A stretch of 64,000 bases of DNA from Elysia marginata (lineage: Eukaryota > Mollusca > Gastropoda > Plakobranchidae). This document shows positions 49,356 through 62,868 of the stretch, piece by piece. The position numbers and the translations under genes are program-made. How positions within the stretch are numbered: position 1 is the first letter of the stretch; each line of letters opens with the position of its first letter. The notes beneath the pieces are model-generated. The model saw nothing but the letters and a program-made list of their open reading frames with translations. It was not told where the DNA came from and did no database searches. The stretch spans positions 132,145-196,144 of the forward strand of contig BMAT01003791.1 in the NCBI GenBank assembly GCA_019649035.1, written 5' to 3'.

Positions 49356-49490
49356 TTGCAGCTGAATACATTAAAAGTGATGACACAAGTTTTAAAGGGG
49401 TCAAATTAGGCCACAAAACTTTTGAGATTTTTAAATATATTTCTTAAAGTCACCAACAACTAGTTCTTTTTTTTTCTTTTTTAATTACAG

Positions 49491-52400
49491 GAGGTCAATT
49501 TGAGTTTGTCATGGCAAGTGACAAAGAGAGCCGTGTGGCCTCTGTTTTGCCATCAGAATCCGTTAAAGTTATTGCAGAGTCTGTCGGAGTGTCTGGGTTA
49601 GCTGATGAAGCCTCCTCTTTCTTGGCGGAGGATATTTCATATAGACTCAAACTCATCATTCAGGTATGGAAAAATCAAAGCACCCTAAAGTCTGCTCATC
49701 TTATAACTTGCTTTTATCTGACCTACCAAGGTGTATACATACATACATTTAGACTTTATTTAACATTATAACAATAACAAGTAGCTGTGTAAGTAAATGA
49801 TAATCTAAACTATCTTTATGCCAACTGTAGAATCAGATTTAGTTAACCATATGTTTGTTTATTTAGTGGTCTAAGCTTTTACAAGTCACCGCAAGATGAT
49901 ATTTATAGCAATATAAATATGTGTAAGCATATGTGATATATAATCTTAGAAAGTTCTATGCTTTTGAAATTTTGAATTTTTCAGGTGTCATGGAAATTAA
50001 GGTTCATCTAGGTTTTACATAATTCTCAAAATTTTTTTTTTGCAATTTGATTGGTTTGTGTTGATGAAGGGTTATGTCATAATACTCATATATATTGTGA
50101 TGTTGGATTATTGTAAACTCTTATATGAGTGTGATTGTTCTATGATTTGGGGTTCATGTTTAATAGAAAGCAAGAGATCTTCCTAACCTTATTTTGAAGG
50201 GCCAAGTAATTTTTAAACACATGATTTCTTTCGGTCCTACATTTTTTTTAGAAAGATGGCCGTATTGAGGTAGATAAAATGATGATTTGTCTTTCGAAAG
50301 AGCCAAAGATCATATTGCTTTGCTGCGTTTGGTCTTTCTTGTTAATATTACTGGTTTGCCAGTTTTACAGTATAAGATTTGACATATTTTTTTCTCTCTT
50401 TTCCCCTTAGGAAGCAGAGAAGCTGAGGCAACATAGCAAAAGGAAAAAATTGACATGCTCGGACTTTGACTCAGCTTTACAAATGAAAAATATAGAAGTA
50501 AGCATATGTCCTTAAAGTTCTTTTGTTGCAATTGCGGATATGGAATTTGAGAGAGGATAGTTGATTTTTAAAAAGTGAAATAATAGACTTTGTTAATATG
50601 GAATAATTGTACATACCTTTTCAAATTGGTGGTTCAGTTGGCATGATTTTTAAATGTAAATTCTAGTCAGCATGATATTTTAGTTGAAACTTTCGGAAAG
50701 AAAATATTAGATTAGCTTTTCAAACTTGATTTATTTTTATTATCATATAAAAGATTTGTAGACACTGATGCTCTGAGGGTTTTTCAACAGCCTGTCTATG
50801 GAGTATCCAACAGAGAGGGATACGTCCCATTCAGACATGCAAGTGGAGGCGGGCGTGAGATCTATTTCACTGAGGAAAAAGAGGTTGATTTACACAGCGT
50901 CATGGGGGACTCCACACCGAAAATTCCGGTAGATGTTTCACTTAGAGGTAATCCTTGAATGAAGTGGGTTTTTTTAAATTTGAATTTATTCAAATAATTT
51001 AATCTTGAAGATAAAGTTATAGCAGGGATGCAAGCTTTCTGGTTTTTGCAGGGATTCCGAATTTTAGCAGTAATCTTTAGCCCAGAAAAGGAGAAAACTT
51101 GAAAATGAAGACTAAACTGTTAAAGGAAATTGTCATAACTGGTTATGTAAAGAAAATCAAACACTTCTTTTGGGTTGTAATGCTGTGAAGGCCCTACTAA
51201 AGAGATTTACAGACTTTTTTTAGTTGATCTATCAAAGATTCTCTTGGGGCAGCTGTTGGTTATCAGATTCAGTGCGGAGCAGAAAACTTTAAGGAGGTGT
51301 TTAAATTTTTATGTTATTTTGTGCACAAGGCGCTCGCATCTCGGTTATAGTGTTGGCAACTGAATGTTGACTTAATACAAGTAAATTACTCTCAATGATA
51401 TTAGGTTCAGGTGTGATGAGTTTTGTAGAAAGATTAGATAAAATATTGACAGTACAGTGGGACCTCAGAATTGGGAAACCTGTCAATGGGTGAAATATTT
51501 GAAGAAAACAAAATATTTTATTTTTATAAATTACCCTCTTAATCAGGAAGAGGGACCTGTACACAACTTATAGACTTTTGCATTTGGTGTTCGTTATTGT
51601 TTCTCCTCTGTAACAAAGGACTATATCCACGGCATGCTTAGTGAGCAAGCTTATGACATCCAAAAAGACCTTTCAACTTTAATAAATGAAGGAAAAATGT
51701 TATCGGTCCTTTTGGAAATCTATCAGTTGCGATGGAAAACCTATCAGCCTATTGAGGCACTTACAAGTAAATTCAAACATTGAATTAAACAATATTATTG
51801 TTTGTACATCTGTAGCTCAAAGAAGGAAGAAATTGGTTACCGTACATGAATGACATTTCAAATTAAACATGGATTTGGTTATTTTGGGTCTAATTGTTTT
51901 GTTATTTTTCAATAGGGACTTTATGCCATTTTTTTTGTTGTAAGTCCCCACATTATATGTAGATCTATGCAAAAATCATGTTGGTGAGGAGTGAGTGAAA
52001 AAAAAATTGGCCTTCAAAGACCAAGCTCAGTTTTACCATATCCTTAAGTTTGCTCTTTTTTGTTTTGTTGATGTTTTTTACTTTTTTTTTCTTTTTATCT
52101 TAAAGCCCATTGGTTATGTATAGACGGTATACAGCCATCTCTTCCTGAGAATCCTCCACCTGCTACTAAAGAGCTACAGAAGCAAGAGATTTTGGACACA
52201 TCTCTCAAGCAAACTGCTGGACCAAACCGTCTAGGTCAAAAAAGGTCCCATCCAGATTCTTCCGGCAAACATAAACATAGCCACCATCAAAAACACAAAG
52301 ATCTTGTCAAATTGAAAAACCTGGCAACCCATGAGCTTTCTGTGGTAAGTAATTGTCATTTTGTTTGATAACAATAGACACCTTATTGCAGTCGCAATGA

Positions 52401-55400
52401 AGAGTAGAAGCGGCTTTAGTGATGAATTACCGACTGCTGGTCATTATATTTTAACAGGTGCTAGCATAATTCAAGCTGATTAGATAAAGGACTTTTTAAA
52501 ATAACAATCTTTGATCTATGTCTTACTTTGATTAAGTAAAGATAATTGACGTACTTAACTTTTGCTGTTTTAATTCACTGGAAATTAAACCTTTATTTTC
52601 CAATACATGTATTAACTTTATTTGTGGACTGATTGTTCCATTCTAGAACCTTCAGTGGTAAGGGTTTGATGAAAAAAAAATTTTTAGAGTGGTTGATCTT
52701 TTGATAACCCACATAGATGAAAAGTGCTATTCATGCCTTGTTGGGTTTTTTTGGTGGAAGAAGACCAAAAGTCTGCATTTTCTATGTATTCCTAGGAACA
52801 ACAATATTACTACAAGGAAATAACTGAAAGCTGTGTTGGACCAGATGAGCAGAAGCGAGCGGTGAGAATCTTTTTTTTTTTTGAACTTCAAAATTTTAAG
52901 TTAACTAACATTTTATAACTTTAGAAGGGCGTTTTAATCAATGTTGAAACTGGTTGTTTTTCTATTTTATGACTTGTTTGTTTTTTGCTTTTTTTATGCA
53001 ACTGACGTAGCCGTGGGTTAATACAAAATCTGTATTTTTTTCTGATAGATAAGATACAAAATGAAATAGATTTGCAAATTTTTGCGTTTTTTTTATGGAT
53101 ATATATGTCTCATTTTGCCCTGAAACTGGTCAGTACAGAAAAGAAACTTGAAAGGAACTTGTAAAAAATAATGACTCTTTAAATTTTTAATGACAAGCAA
53201 ACTTTCTCGAAATGCCTGCTGCTGTCTTTTCATGACGCAGGAAGCTCTTCAAAGTTTGCAGCAGGACCCAGGACTCCACCAGATGCTGCCTAGATTTGTT
53301 GCCTTTGCCGCTGAGGGGGTCAAAATCAACGTCGTACAGAATAACCTTGCTTTGCTCATATACCTGATGCGTATGGTCAAATCTCTGCTAGACAATCAGA
53401 CTGTCTATCTAGATAAATATGTAAGCATTTCTTTTGTATGCTTTTCGTCCAAATGTAAGCCTGTTTCATTTTATTATTCCAGCTGGGATGAAGAGTAAGA
53501 AAATATTTAAATATATTTAAATAAAAGGAGACATTAAATATTTTTTTTTAATCTAAGTGAAACCAAAAAAATTGTTTGGAGAAAGGAACAGAAGAAAGTG
53601 CAAAATATAAAGTTGGTTGCAGGCAATACTTATCAAGTTTGGTATATGGATTTAGCAAAATAAGTGAATTGCTCAAACGTAGTGATCTATAGTTTAAGAA
53701 CAGTCCAGTCTGGATATTATGAACCTCATGGGAACAATTTAACTTTAGCTTTCTTGCATTTTGACATATCAGTATAATTCATGAAAAAGAAATAAGATTG
53801 CAAATGAAAGCATAGCTCAAATCAAACAAGTATTTAAATTATCCAGGTTTAAGGTACCTGGACTCAGTTATACTGCAACAGATCATTTTATTTGCTGGTT
53901 TTGATTTTAATTGTATAATTTCAGTTACATGACTTGCTCCCTGCTGTGACAACGTGTGTTGTGAGTCGGCAGCTCTGTCTGAGACCAGATATGGACAACC
54001 ACTGGGCCCTTCGAGATTTTGCTGCGAGGCTTGTAGCTCAGATATGCAGGTAGCTACCACACTTGTCATGTCTCTATTCAGAGGACCTTGGATCCAACAA
54101 ATTTCCTGGGAAAATTGACAAAGTTTGTTGAAAGCAAGGTCTCTATAGAGTTGCCCAAACAAAACAAATAAAGTGAAAAATAGATCTACACTATTTAGCA
54201 ACCTTGTAAGTGTATTCTATCTTTAAAAATAGAAAAAATAGAACAAACTAAGTAGCTTTGCAAAACTGAGTCTGATGTATTGCAGCCTCTCCTCTCCTCT
54301 CTCTCTCTCNNNNNNNNNNNNNNNNNNNNNNNNNNNNNNNNNNNNNNNNNNNNNNNNNNNNNNNNNNNNNNNNNNNNNNNNNNCCTCTCTCCCTCTCTCT
54401 CCCTATCTCTCTCTCTCTCTTTCTCTCTGATAGCTGAATCACTGATGATGGGACTGACATAAGAGAAAAATAGGCTAAGAAAAGAACTACCTTTGTTTCA
54501 GTTTCACTTCTACTGTTTTAGTTAGTTGAAAAGGGAAGGGGGGGGGGGTTCAAAACAAAAGAAAAACAGGACTTTCTTACAGTTTGTTGAATGTATGAGT
54601 TCATTCAGTCCAAAGTTGTTGGATCCACTGCATAAAAAACATGCATCTAATTTATGTCCTTTTAATAGATATATTTGTTTTGGAGTTATTTATTATATAT
54701 TCACTCAATAAGTGATATTCCTTTTCTTGGAAACTACTTAATGCGAAGATGAGAAAAGGCAAATCAAAATATTTCAGGAGCAAAGTTTGAAGTTGCATGG
54801 TGCATTTTAAAAAAAGTTATTTTTCTTATTGTAGATAATTATTTTGATATTGAAATTTTTATTGAAAATGGAAAATGTTACAAATTCCATAATAGATGAC
54901 AATATGAGATAAATTTCTCATGCATAAAATATATAATTATAATAGTTTATTTATTCATAGAAGGCTCAAAATCGACTAAAACAGTGCTTTGTGGCGCTAA
55001 TTACATTGTAGAATAAAGTTACCTTAGATAAAACAATTTTTTTTTCAGAGTAACCCATCATATGCGATAGTCATTTAAAGGAACAAATTTCAGAACGGTA
55101 GCAATTGTGGAAACTGTCTACGATTAGTGGGCAAGCTTAAATTTCTAGTCAAAGGCATATTCTCTAGTGTTGCACGAGGACCCATTATATATATCCAGGG
55201 CAAATCAGGCTAAGTATGATATTGTACATAGTGAGTCATAACAGTTTATAAAAGTCTAATTTGTGCCCTTGCAGATTTTGAGAAAAAAAAACAATTCTAG
55301 CTTTTATATGTGCTGAGACTTAATTTTAAAGCAAAAAGAAATGGTTTATTGTATAGCAAAGTTATTTGTTTAAAGGGCTCCAAGCCAAAACTAGTCTGAT

Positions 55401-58400
55401 TGAGCAACTTGTGCCTGATTCACCCTGCGGTAGCCTCTCATATCATTTCATGCATTTTTTGGATTTTGTAATATTACTATATTATGTCTCTCAAATTCAA
55501 AAGAAAGCAAAAATTGAAGAATTTGATTTGATTGCTTTTGTTTGCTTTGACGATTTTCAAAGGAAAACAAAATTCCTCTTTAAATATGTTTTACCCAGTC
55601 TGAAAAAGTAGATGTTGTAAACAGTTGGATAAGAGTAATGTAGACCATAATGTGTTGGCAAAACATCAATTTGGTTCTTATTCACTTGGTTTTCAGAAAC
55701 TACAGCAACAACACAAACAACGTACAGGCAAGAATTACAAAAAAGTTTAGCAAAGCAATTCAGAGTGAGAAGGTGGCTCTTTCTACCCAGTACGGTGCTC
55801 TTGCTGGTTTGGGGGAGCTAGGTACAGAGGTAGGTTGGTGTTTGTTTTTTTGTCTTGCCACGAGTCTTTATAGTTAAAGTGTCACAATGTTCACATTTAA
55901 GAATGTCATTCTTTTGAGCAATGAGTTTATCTCATCTCTTAAAAAATTGTTCTTCATAAAGGAATTATATTCTTGTCCCATTGAAAATGGTGGGGGGAAA
56001 AGAGAATCTAAAATAAGATCCTGTCAAAGACCATCACTTTCATATTTTTAAAATTAAATGTAGTACAGTCGGACCCGTTTAATCGGGAAATTTCGGGAGA
56101 AGGCATCTTTTCCCGATTATACAGGTTTTCCCGATTTTCCGGGTCTTTGCATTTTTTATTAAAAATTGGACCTCTCGTGGAAATAAATGTAAAACTCAGG
56201 CAGAGAGAGAGAGAGAACAGAGAGAGACAGACAGAGTAAGAGAGAGAGGGAAGGAAGAGATGGAGACATAGTCAGAGAGAGAGAGAGAGAAGTTAAAAGA
56301 CGGAGGAGAGAAGGAAGAGTGTTTGTGGGTGTAAGGTGGAAAGAGAGAGAGAGAGGGGGGGGAGGGTTAGATAGATGGAGAGAAAGTGTTTGTGAGTAAG
56401 AAAAAGAATAAGAGTAGGGAGGTCAACATTTTACAATTTTACAAAACAAACACAGAAAATAGTGCTCTTTCTTTAAAACCCATTTTGTTTGCACCATGTT
56501 TGGCACGTGTCTACCATCTGCCAGATTACCCATTAGATCAAACACAGCTTGACCAATGTCTACCTGGAATGAACTGACCCGTGAGACTGCCGCGTGGCAG
56601 TTAGACTTCTCGAAGCCCCTCCAAAGCATCTTGCTAAACGTCGCCTAAGCACAGAGCAAACATTTATCGATTACCTGTGTGCTAATTCATTCATAATGCA
56701 TGAGTGATGCGCTTTCCCTATGTCTAGACCGCAAATAACATGCCGTCAACACTTGATATTGACAGTCATTTACGGATTTTTTTCCCGATTAGGCGGGTAA
56801 AATTTCCCGATTTCACGATGACTTTAGATAGAAAAAATTCCGTTCCCTGGGATTTTTCCCGATTTCACAGAAATTCCCAATTTCGCGTTTCCCGATTTCG
56901 CGGGTCCGACTGTACTTAAAGACCTGCTTGCAAGTAACCTTCTGCAATATTACACTGAATTTAGAGCACAACTTCTGCTCTTCAAAGCCTTCTAGAGAGT
57001 TGCCGTTGCCTTTTGTTACTCTGTCGTTCTAATGATTCCAAAGCTCTAAGAGTCTCAGTCGTTTTCAGTTTTTTTTTTCCATGGACATTTACAACCCTAT
57101 TATGAGTCTGTAGAGTCATGTTGTGGTTGTGACTGAGGATGGCTATGTTTTAAATAAAACTTGAAGTATGTGTTTGTTATTTCATAATGTCTTCTTTTTA
57201 AAAAAAACTTCTTCCTGGTAAACAATGAGTACCCATCAATAGGAGAGATTGTTATTTGTTGATAAGAAGTATAGAATATAAAGTCCACATAACCACAGAT
57301 GTAGGAGGAGGATTTCATTTATCTATGAGATTAAGACTAAATGAAGGATCACTTAAAACTTCTATTTCTTCAGTTTGCTAGACTATTTCACATTATTTAA
57401 TATGCATTTCTGTGTAAATTGTTACAATCTGTATTTGTAACTTATTTTACTGAATTAATTATTATCTCAAACTTTGTACATGCCCATAGCATATTGTGTA
57501 AGATGACAAATGGTTTTTAGCTGAAGATTATGAATAGAGTCTCGTTTGTTTAACCAGCAAGGATTAAATTTTGTAGAATACTAGAGTTGAGTCCATATAC
57601 CTTGAACCTGGATATTTTCAATGTTTGCTTCATTTGGACTATAATAAGGTGATGGATTTTAATCTTGTTTTGAAATGGTTTTGGATAATTTGAATTTAAA
57701 TTTTGTTCCCATGGGTTTTCAAATACCCAAACTAGGGTGTGTGTCATCTATTATGGAATTCTCAAATTACTTCTCGGATATAATAGCAATTCAACTTGAA
57801 AAATATTACCTGCATATCTAGGTTGTGCACCAAAGCAGATGTAAACAGAGTTCAGTTTGATCCTACAGGTTGTGAAGTCATCCCTGCTGCCATACATCTG
57901 CATGCTGGGAGACAGAATGAAGTATGTTAATGAAGGGTCAGCATTAAACAGCATTGACAAGATTGCAGCTGAGCATATCAAGAAACAACTCATAGTAAGT
58001 TTATATCCTTAGCATCCCCGGCCTTTAGAATTGATTTTTTTACAACAAATATGGTGTGGTTTTTATGGAAATGTTTTTTTTATTTTTCTTATATGTGAGT
58101 GAAAGCTTATTGATGAATTTAAGCTGGGCATATCAAGACATCACTAGGTTGAAGTAAGTATATATCTTAGGGGCCTCCTGGCAGAGTGGTTTGCTCGTTG
58201 GACTGAAGATCTGGAGGTCACGGGTTCGATTTCCGACCATGCCATGTTGCAATTGCCTTCAGAAAGCAATTTACTCTAACTTTCCTCAGTCCACCCACCT
58301 ATAAAATGAGTACCCAGCTACAGGCAATTCTTGAATTTGTGATATGCGCCTACAACACTCTGCATATGGGTTAAAAGTGGCTTTTAAATGTGCAGGTCTG

Positions 58401-61400
58401 CTGGGGCATTAGTGGTGCTGCTCTTTGGCATCACAGTTACTCTGAGTAATAAAGCCAAATTCCCCGAAAGGGATGAATATAGTGTATAAAATAAAAAAGA
58501 AATAAAAATAAAGATCGTGATGGATGGCTTTGAAAGATTCCAAAGATGCAAGTGGTTTGTGCTTAAAAAGCAGGAAAATTTTACACTCTATAGATGCTTC
58601 TATAGAGCTTTTGATGGGCCAATCAGGAATGCGATTTCAGGAGAAATCTTGCAGTTCTTGGCTTTAAGGCAGCCAAGGTGTAAGCGCATTTTTTTCTTCT
58701 AGTTTTCATTTGTTTTGTTTCCTTCAAACTACTTAGTTTTGCCTTGATAATTTATCATTATTGACATTTGAAATTTAAAACAATAAACCAACTTACTTTT
58801 GTAGGTTGAACACTCATCAGCCAAAGCAATATCTTTTGTTTGTTCACTATTTTGAAAGCCTGAATTCTCTATAATAACTATTTTTATGGAATATTGGCTC
58901 TGTATTAGATGCTTTCAATGTTTCATACACATTTTTTCTTTGTAAAACTAAAAGCCTAATTCCTACATAAGCCATTTTGTGTGGAGTGAAAGAGAAAACG
59001 GAAAGTCAAAAGCGACTGATTGCCGCTATTCAAGCAAACCGTTGCACGTTGGTCTTCTTTACCCATGAAAATGAACTGACACTGGTTTCATTAAGAGCTA
59101 TCTCAATCGTGTCAGTTTGCTTTGTAGTAGCAAAAAATAAAAACACAATGGCTACCTTTTGGTGTTTTAAGTGAAAAAATTATAGCTTTTCAGTTTCTAG
59201 ATCTACAATTATGTTTGATAAAAATTTTGTATGAAGGCCTAGAAATTTAACAGCTTGTTTTAATCTTGGGGAAATAGATTTTTTCAACATTATCCATAAT
59301 GTATCTAGTGATTTTTCTTCCTTATTCATTTAAGACTTATATAAATGATATTGGTTGTTACGTTTACCAGCAACGTGTCTGTGAATTGCGAAAGACCTGT
59401 CTAACATTCTATGGTTGTAAACAATAGGTGTTGTTTATTATCCTATTTTATGTCAATTTTACATATGTTAATGTACAATACAAAAAATATTTTTTCTTAA
59501 TGTATCAAAGATAAAGAAGATTGCCGCATGTATAACATTGAAAAAGACAACGTAGCTTAGATAAATTGAATGTCTGTTTGCAAAATATGCAAACATTACA
59601 TTAAAAATCTCTGCAATTTTTACTTAAAATGGATTAAGGTAAATACTCTTTAAATTATATAAGTCTAAGTCAATTTAAAAAAAAAAAAAAGAAGTATTCT
59701 GTTGTCGGTAACGCTGAGACGCAAAGAAAGTATTATTTTTAGGTCTTGAGTTAGACGCGACCTTTCAACCAGGATCGATAACTTATTTTCCTGCTAATCT
59801 CGTTCCCGATTAAATCAGATAGATGCAACTGTCTACTATGATCTACAGAGCTATACAAATCAAAAGAAGTGTTTAATTCTCTATGAATTTCAAATGAAGG
59901 TTTTCTTTAACATTTTGTGCTTTTTTAGCCAAAAAAAAATGCTAAAAATCAAAGTTCCTGCAAAAATCAGAAAACTTACATTCCTGAGATTCTTTATGGT
60001 TTAGAAAAAGGTCTGTTTTCTTTTTTTTTTTTTTTTTTTTTTATAACAAAAACATAGATCAAGATGTTTTCTCATTTGCTTCAATTAAGTATAAAGAATT
60101 AATTTCTCGATTTCATTTCATTGTCACCAGAAATATCTGCCTCCTGTGCTCAAGTCTTTCCACAACAGTTCAGAGTCAGTAGAGGAGTTTAACGTGGCCT
60201 ATGGGTATCTCGGACCTTTCCTGTACTCTATGTTTCTACAGAAAGAGAAAGGCTTGACATCTGCAGGGGCCATGCAGACATTGGCGACACCGGCCAGGTC
60301 CACCTTACAACTAAGTCAGGTGAATATACCAATCATCTTAATTGAAAAAAAAATAATCTGAGTCTGTGAAAGGGAAAGGGAGGGGCTAGGGTGTTGGCAT
60401 GACTGTCATGATTGTTGAACGGCGAAGTTAGCACACAAATCACTACAAGTGCAAACTTGAGACGCGTTACTTAGGTGTTTACAAGTGTAGGGCTAACAAT
60501 TTTTGCTTAGTCACTGCCATAGCTCCGCTGACTAAGAGTGCTGTTATAGCAGAATAGAAAGCTGCTGGTGCCGTTACAATAGTAAAAGTGTATTGGTTTT
60601 TAATATAAGAAAAAAGGGGCTGTTACAACTGGAGTTGCTGTTAAAACAGTAGGTGTTATGTATGGACTTCACTATATTTGGGGTGTAGTGGGGGAGGAGA
60701 CAGCAGCATGTTTTGAGAAAAAACTTGATTATTACATTTCGTTTTTCAGTTTTACTTTTTTACTGACTTAAAAAAAAAAAAAGAAATTATTTAAGCCTTT
60801 TGGGTAGTTTGATTTTTTTTTTTTTTCAAATTAAAAAGAAAAAAGCAAAAACAAAGAAAAACATAAACCTGAAGAGTTAACAAGTAACGAAAGCATCAGA
60901 GAGTGTTAATTTTGTACGCTCTATGGTGATATTTACAAACATGTAAATGTTAAGGTAATCTTAACGGCGTAACAGAATGGTAGAGGTATCAAGGATGTAC
61001 ATGAAATAAAATTATAATAGAGTTAATTACCTACGCTCTAAGGTAATATAATTATGTATACAGTAATATTAAATTTATAGTAGAATTTTAATTGTAATAA
61101 AAATAGTGTCTCAGGAAATAGTTACTGCAGTAGTAAAAAGTTTCCATGGTCATTGGAAAAATCAAGTTCAATATTCAAATTCATATTCAAGAGTAATAAT
61201 CATAATGTTCGTGACACCAGAGCTCGTAACAGGGTGGTTTGAATTTTATTGTGTTTTTTTATGAGAATACAATTATTAAATATAGATTCTTTCTTAAAAA
61301 TAAGAGTTCAGATATATATTTGTGATGTGGAGAAGCCCAGGGGGCCTTACTCTAGCTTGTCATAGAAAATTAACTTGCTACGCAGTTGTTGAGGTTCAAT

Positions 61401-62811
61401 TCTCTTGACTCAATGGATGCCTTTAGTGGATTTTTCTTCTTTTCCTTACTACTTTCATTTCTTTAAATGATTTGAGTCTTGTTAGAAACAGTCACAGAGA
61501 AAAACTTAAGTCTCAAAACTCACAAAAAGGTATATTTGATCCAGAGAATTACTGAGTTTGTTAGTGTTAGCAAGGGTCACATGATAGAAGGGTGCTAGTT
61601 ACAGACCTTCCTTCCCTTGGACCCAGGTAGGAGGGACTGAGCTGCCAAAAAAGAGGGATTTCAAATTTTTGTGGGGGATTTAACGAACAAAAAAGATATA
61701 GGCTACTCACATTTCCCTAAGAACAGCTTGTCAAGGCTTTTGGTTGCGATAAGTGTTTTTTATGTCATTCTTTCCATCTGACTTACCAGAAACTTCTGAT
61801 GTCCCTTTATCACAAAGCTTGCAATCGCAAAACCCCCTTTCCCTGATTGTATAATATAAGTTATAACTCCACTCTTTAGTCCACTTTTCTTGAAATGTGC
61901 ATTCTAGTTTTGCTTTTTTGGAAACTACCATTTCTCTATGTTAACAAAAATGATAGCACATTCTGGAAGTAAACAAAAGGAAGTATGGGGGAGTGTTTTA
62001 CAGGCCGCTATTACAGTTGAGACGGCCGAAAATCGATCGGGTCAAGCCCAAAAAGCGGAATTTAGAGGGATAATTTTTTAAGCTGGCGAGAAGCAGGAGG
62101 ATGATAAAAAAAAAGCTGGATTTTCCCGCCTAAAGCGGGGGGATAGGCAGGTCTTTAGTAAAGAAATGATAAAAAATATTTTGAGTAAAATAAACCTGAC
62201 TCTTCGTATGTAATTTGAATCCTCTTAATTCAAAGTTTTTGTCCATTCCCAGGATGTTTGAATTATGAGGTTTCTACTGTACAACTGTTGTGATTTGTTT
62301 GATTAACATAATTTATTTGCTGCCATAGTTAACTTAAGTCTAATTTCTTGACTGACAGCGACCAGCCCAGATTGTGATCCAGCAACCAGCGCCATCAACT
62401 CCTGGAACGCCGCACCAGTCCTCTTTCCTCACAGGCACACCCTCCTTCCAGCGCACTTCCTCCATCTCTTCTATGTCAAATCCATCTACACCAACCGGGG
62501 TCAGTGGTGCACAAAAGTTTGTAATCGTCTCTCAGGGTCGGTCTTCGTCGTCCATCTCCTCAACCCCGGCAGCATCTAATTCTCTCATGAAAATGGTTGG
62601 ACCATCGCAGAGTCAGGGGGTAGCACCTGGGGTTGGTCCAGGGGCAGGGCAGAAAATTGTGCTGATTCAAGGAGCAGCTACAGTGAAAAGTGACGATAGT
62701 GCTGCAACACCCGGGAACCAAGTACGGACCTCCATTCTGACCTCTTCACAATCTGCTGTTGGGTCTACAGCTACATCTTCTAGTAATATCAGTGGAAAAG
62801 AAACTCTTTAG
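49491..62811 (+). CDS. TAF6: TAF6, transcription initiation factor TFIID subunit 6
   Basis: Eleven coding exons: 49491-49663 (ATG at 49511), 50411-50497, 50791-50947, 52106-52344, 52796-52861, 53241-53420, 53925-54049, 55697-55829, 57869-57994, 60131-60319 and 62359-62811. All introns are GT..AG and the joined frame is open for 635 residues with stop TAG at 62809. TAF6 pairs with TAF9 through its histone fold inside TFIID, the complex that recognises core promoters for RNA polymerase II. The histone fold is residues 8-75 ([37 protein letters not shown]). The PVYGV motif and the helical C-terminal HEAT-like domain (about 208-460) follow, with signature stretches [20 protein letters not shown] and [18 protein letters not shown]. 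The Pro/Ser/Thr-rich tail (about 486-635) is shorter than in vertebrates, where the protein is about 680 residues. The first listed exon begins at an acceptor 20 bases before the ATG, so a non-coding 5' exon must lie upstream; I could not place it. Confidence 0.97.
51455..51559. mobile_element. Short pogo-like element in a TAF6 intron
   Basis: CAGTGGGACCTCAGAATTGG on the left and, reverse-complemented, CAGGTCCCTCTTCCTGATTA on the right, with TA on both sides (51453-51454, 51560-51561). 105 bp, non-coding, moderately diverged. Confidence 0.5.
54291..54428. repeat. (CT)n microsatellite interrupted by an assembly gap
   Basis: CTCTCT repeats run into 74 unresolved bases (54310-54383) and continue after them. 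The true repeat length is unknown. It lies in the TAF6 intron between exons 53925-54049 and 55697-55829. Confidence 0.95.
56066..56912. mobile_element. pogo-like element, 847 bp, with TA target duplication
   Basis: Ends are CAGTCGGACCCGTTTAATCG on the left and, reverse-complemented, CAGTCGGACCCGCGAAATCG on the right, bordered by TA at 56064-56065 and 56913-56914. Subterminal CCCGATT motifs repeat on both sides. The interior has a GA-rich tract (about 56195-56400) and no transposase frame, so it is non-autonomous. It lies in a TAF6 intron. Clean ends suggest a fairly recent insertion. Confidence 0.85.
58166..58490 (+). mobile_element. tRNA-derived SINE, copy 1
   Basis: The tRNA-like head has A box TGGCAGAGTGG and B box GGTTCGATTTC. 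The body contains GACCATGCCATGTTGCAATT, then CCACCCACCT and the 3' part GGTCTGCTGGGGCATTAGTG. It shares its whole length with 63187-63500. It lies in the TAF6 intron after the exon at 57869-57994, in the same orientation as the gene. Confidence 0.85.
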
Positions 62812-62862
62812 GGGTTCCCTTATTTGAAAATTTTACAAAATTCCATATTCTTTTTATAAACC

Positions 62863-62868
62863 AATAAA
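62863..62868 (+). terminator. TAF6: Poly(A) signal AATAAA of TAF6
   Basis: A canonical AATAAA lies 52 bases after the TAF6 stop codon, in AT-rich DNA before the next repeat. It implies a very short 3' UTR. No competing AATAAA is closer to the stop. Confidence 0.75.

Larger units (their letters stand above)
45401..49490. promoter_or_regulatory. Head-to-head interval between the RCC1-repeat gene and TAF6
   Basis: The two start codons are 4.1 kb apart and point away from each other, so both promoters and the TAF6 5' non-coding exon should lie here. No TATA box or CpG-dense core could be called with confidence. The most CpG-containing part is about 46800-47200. The interval also holds a TCTAGATC-rich palindromic cluster (45882-45930), a 0.22-kb duplication (46340-46785), a short acidic open frame (47945-48075) and a SINE (49190-49355). 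Confidence 0.45.
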
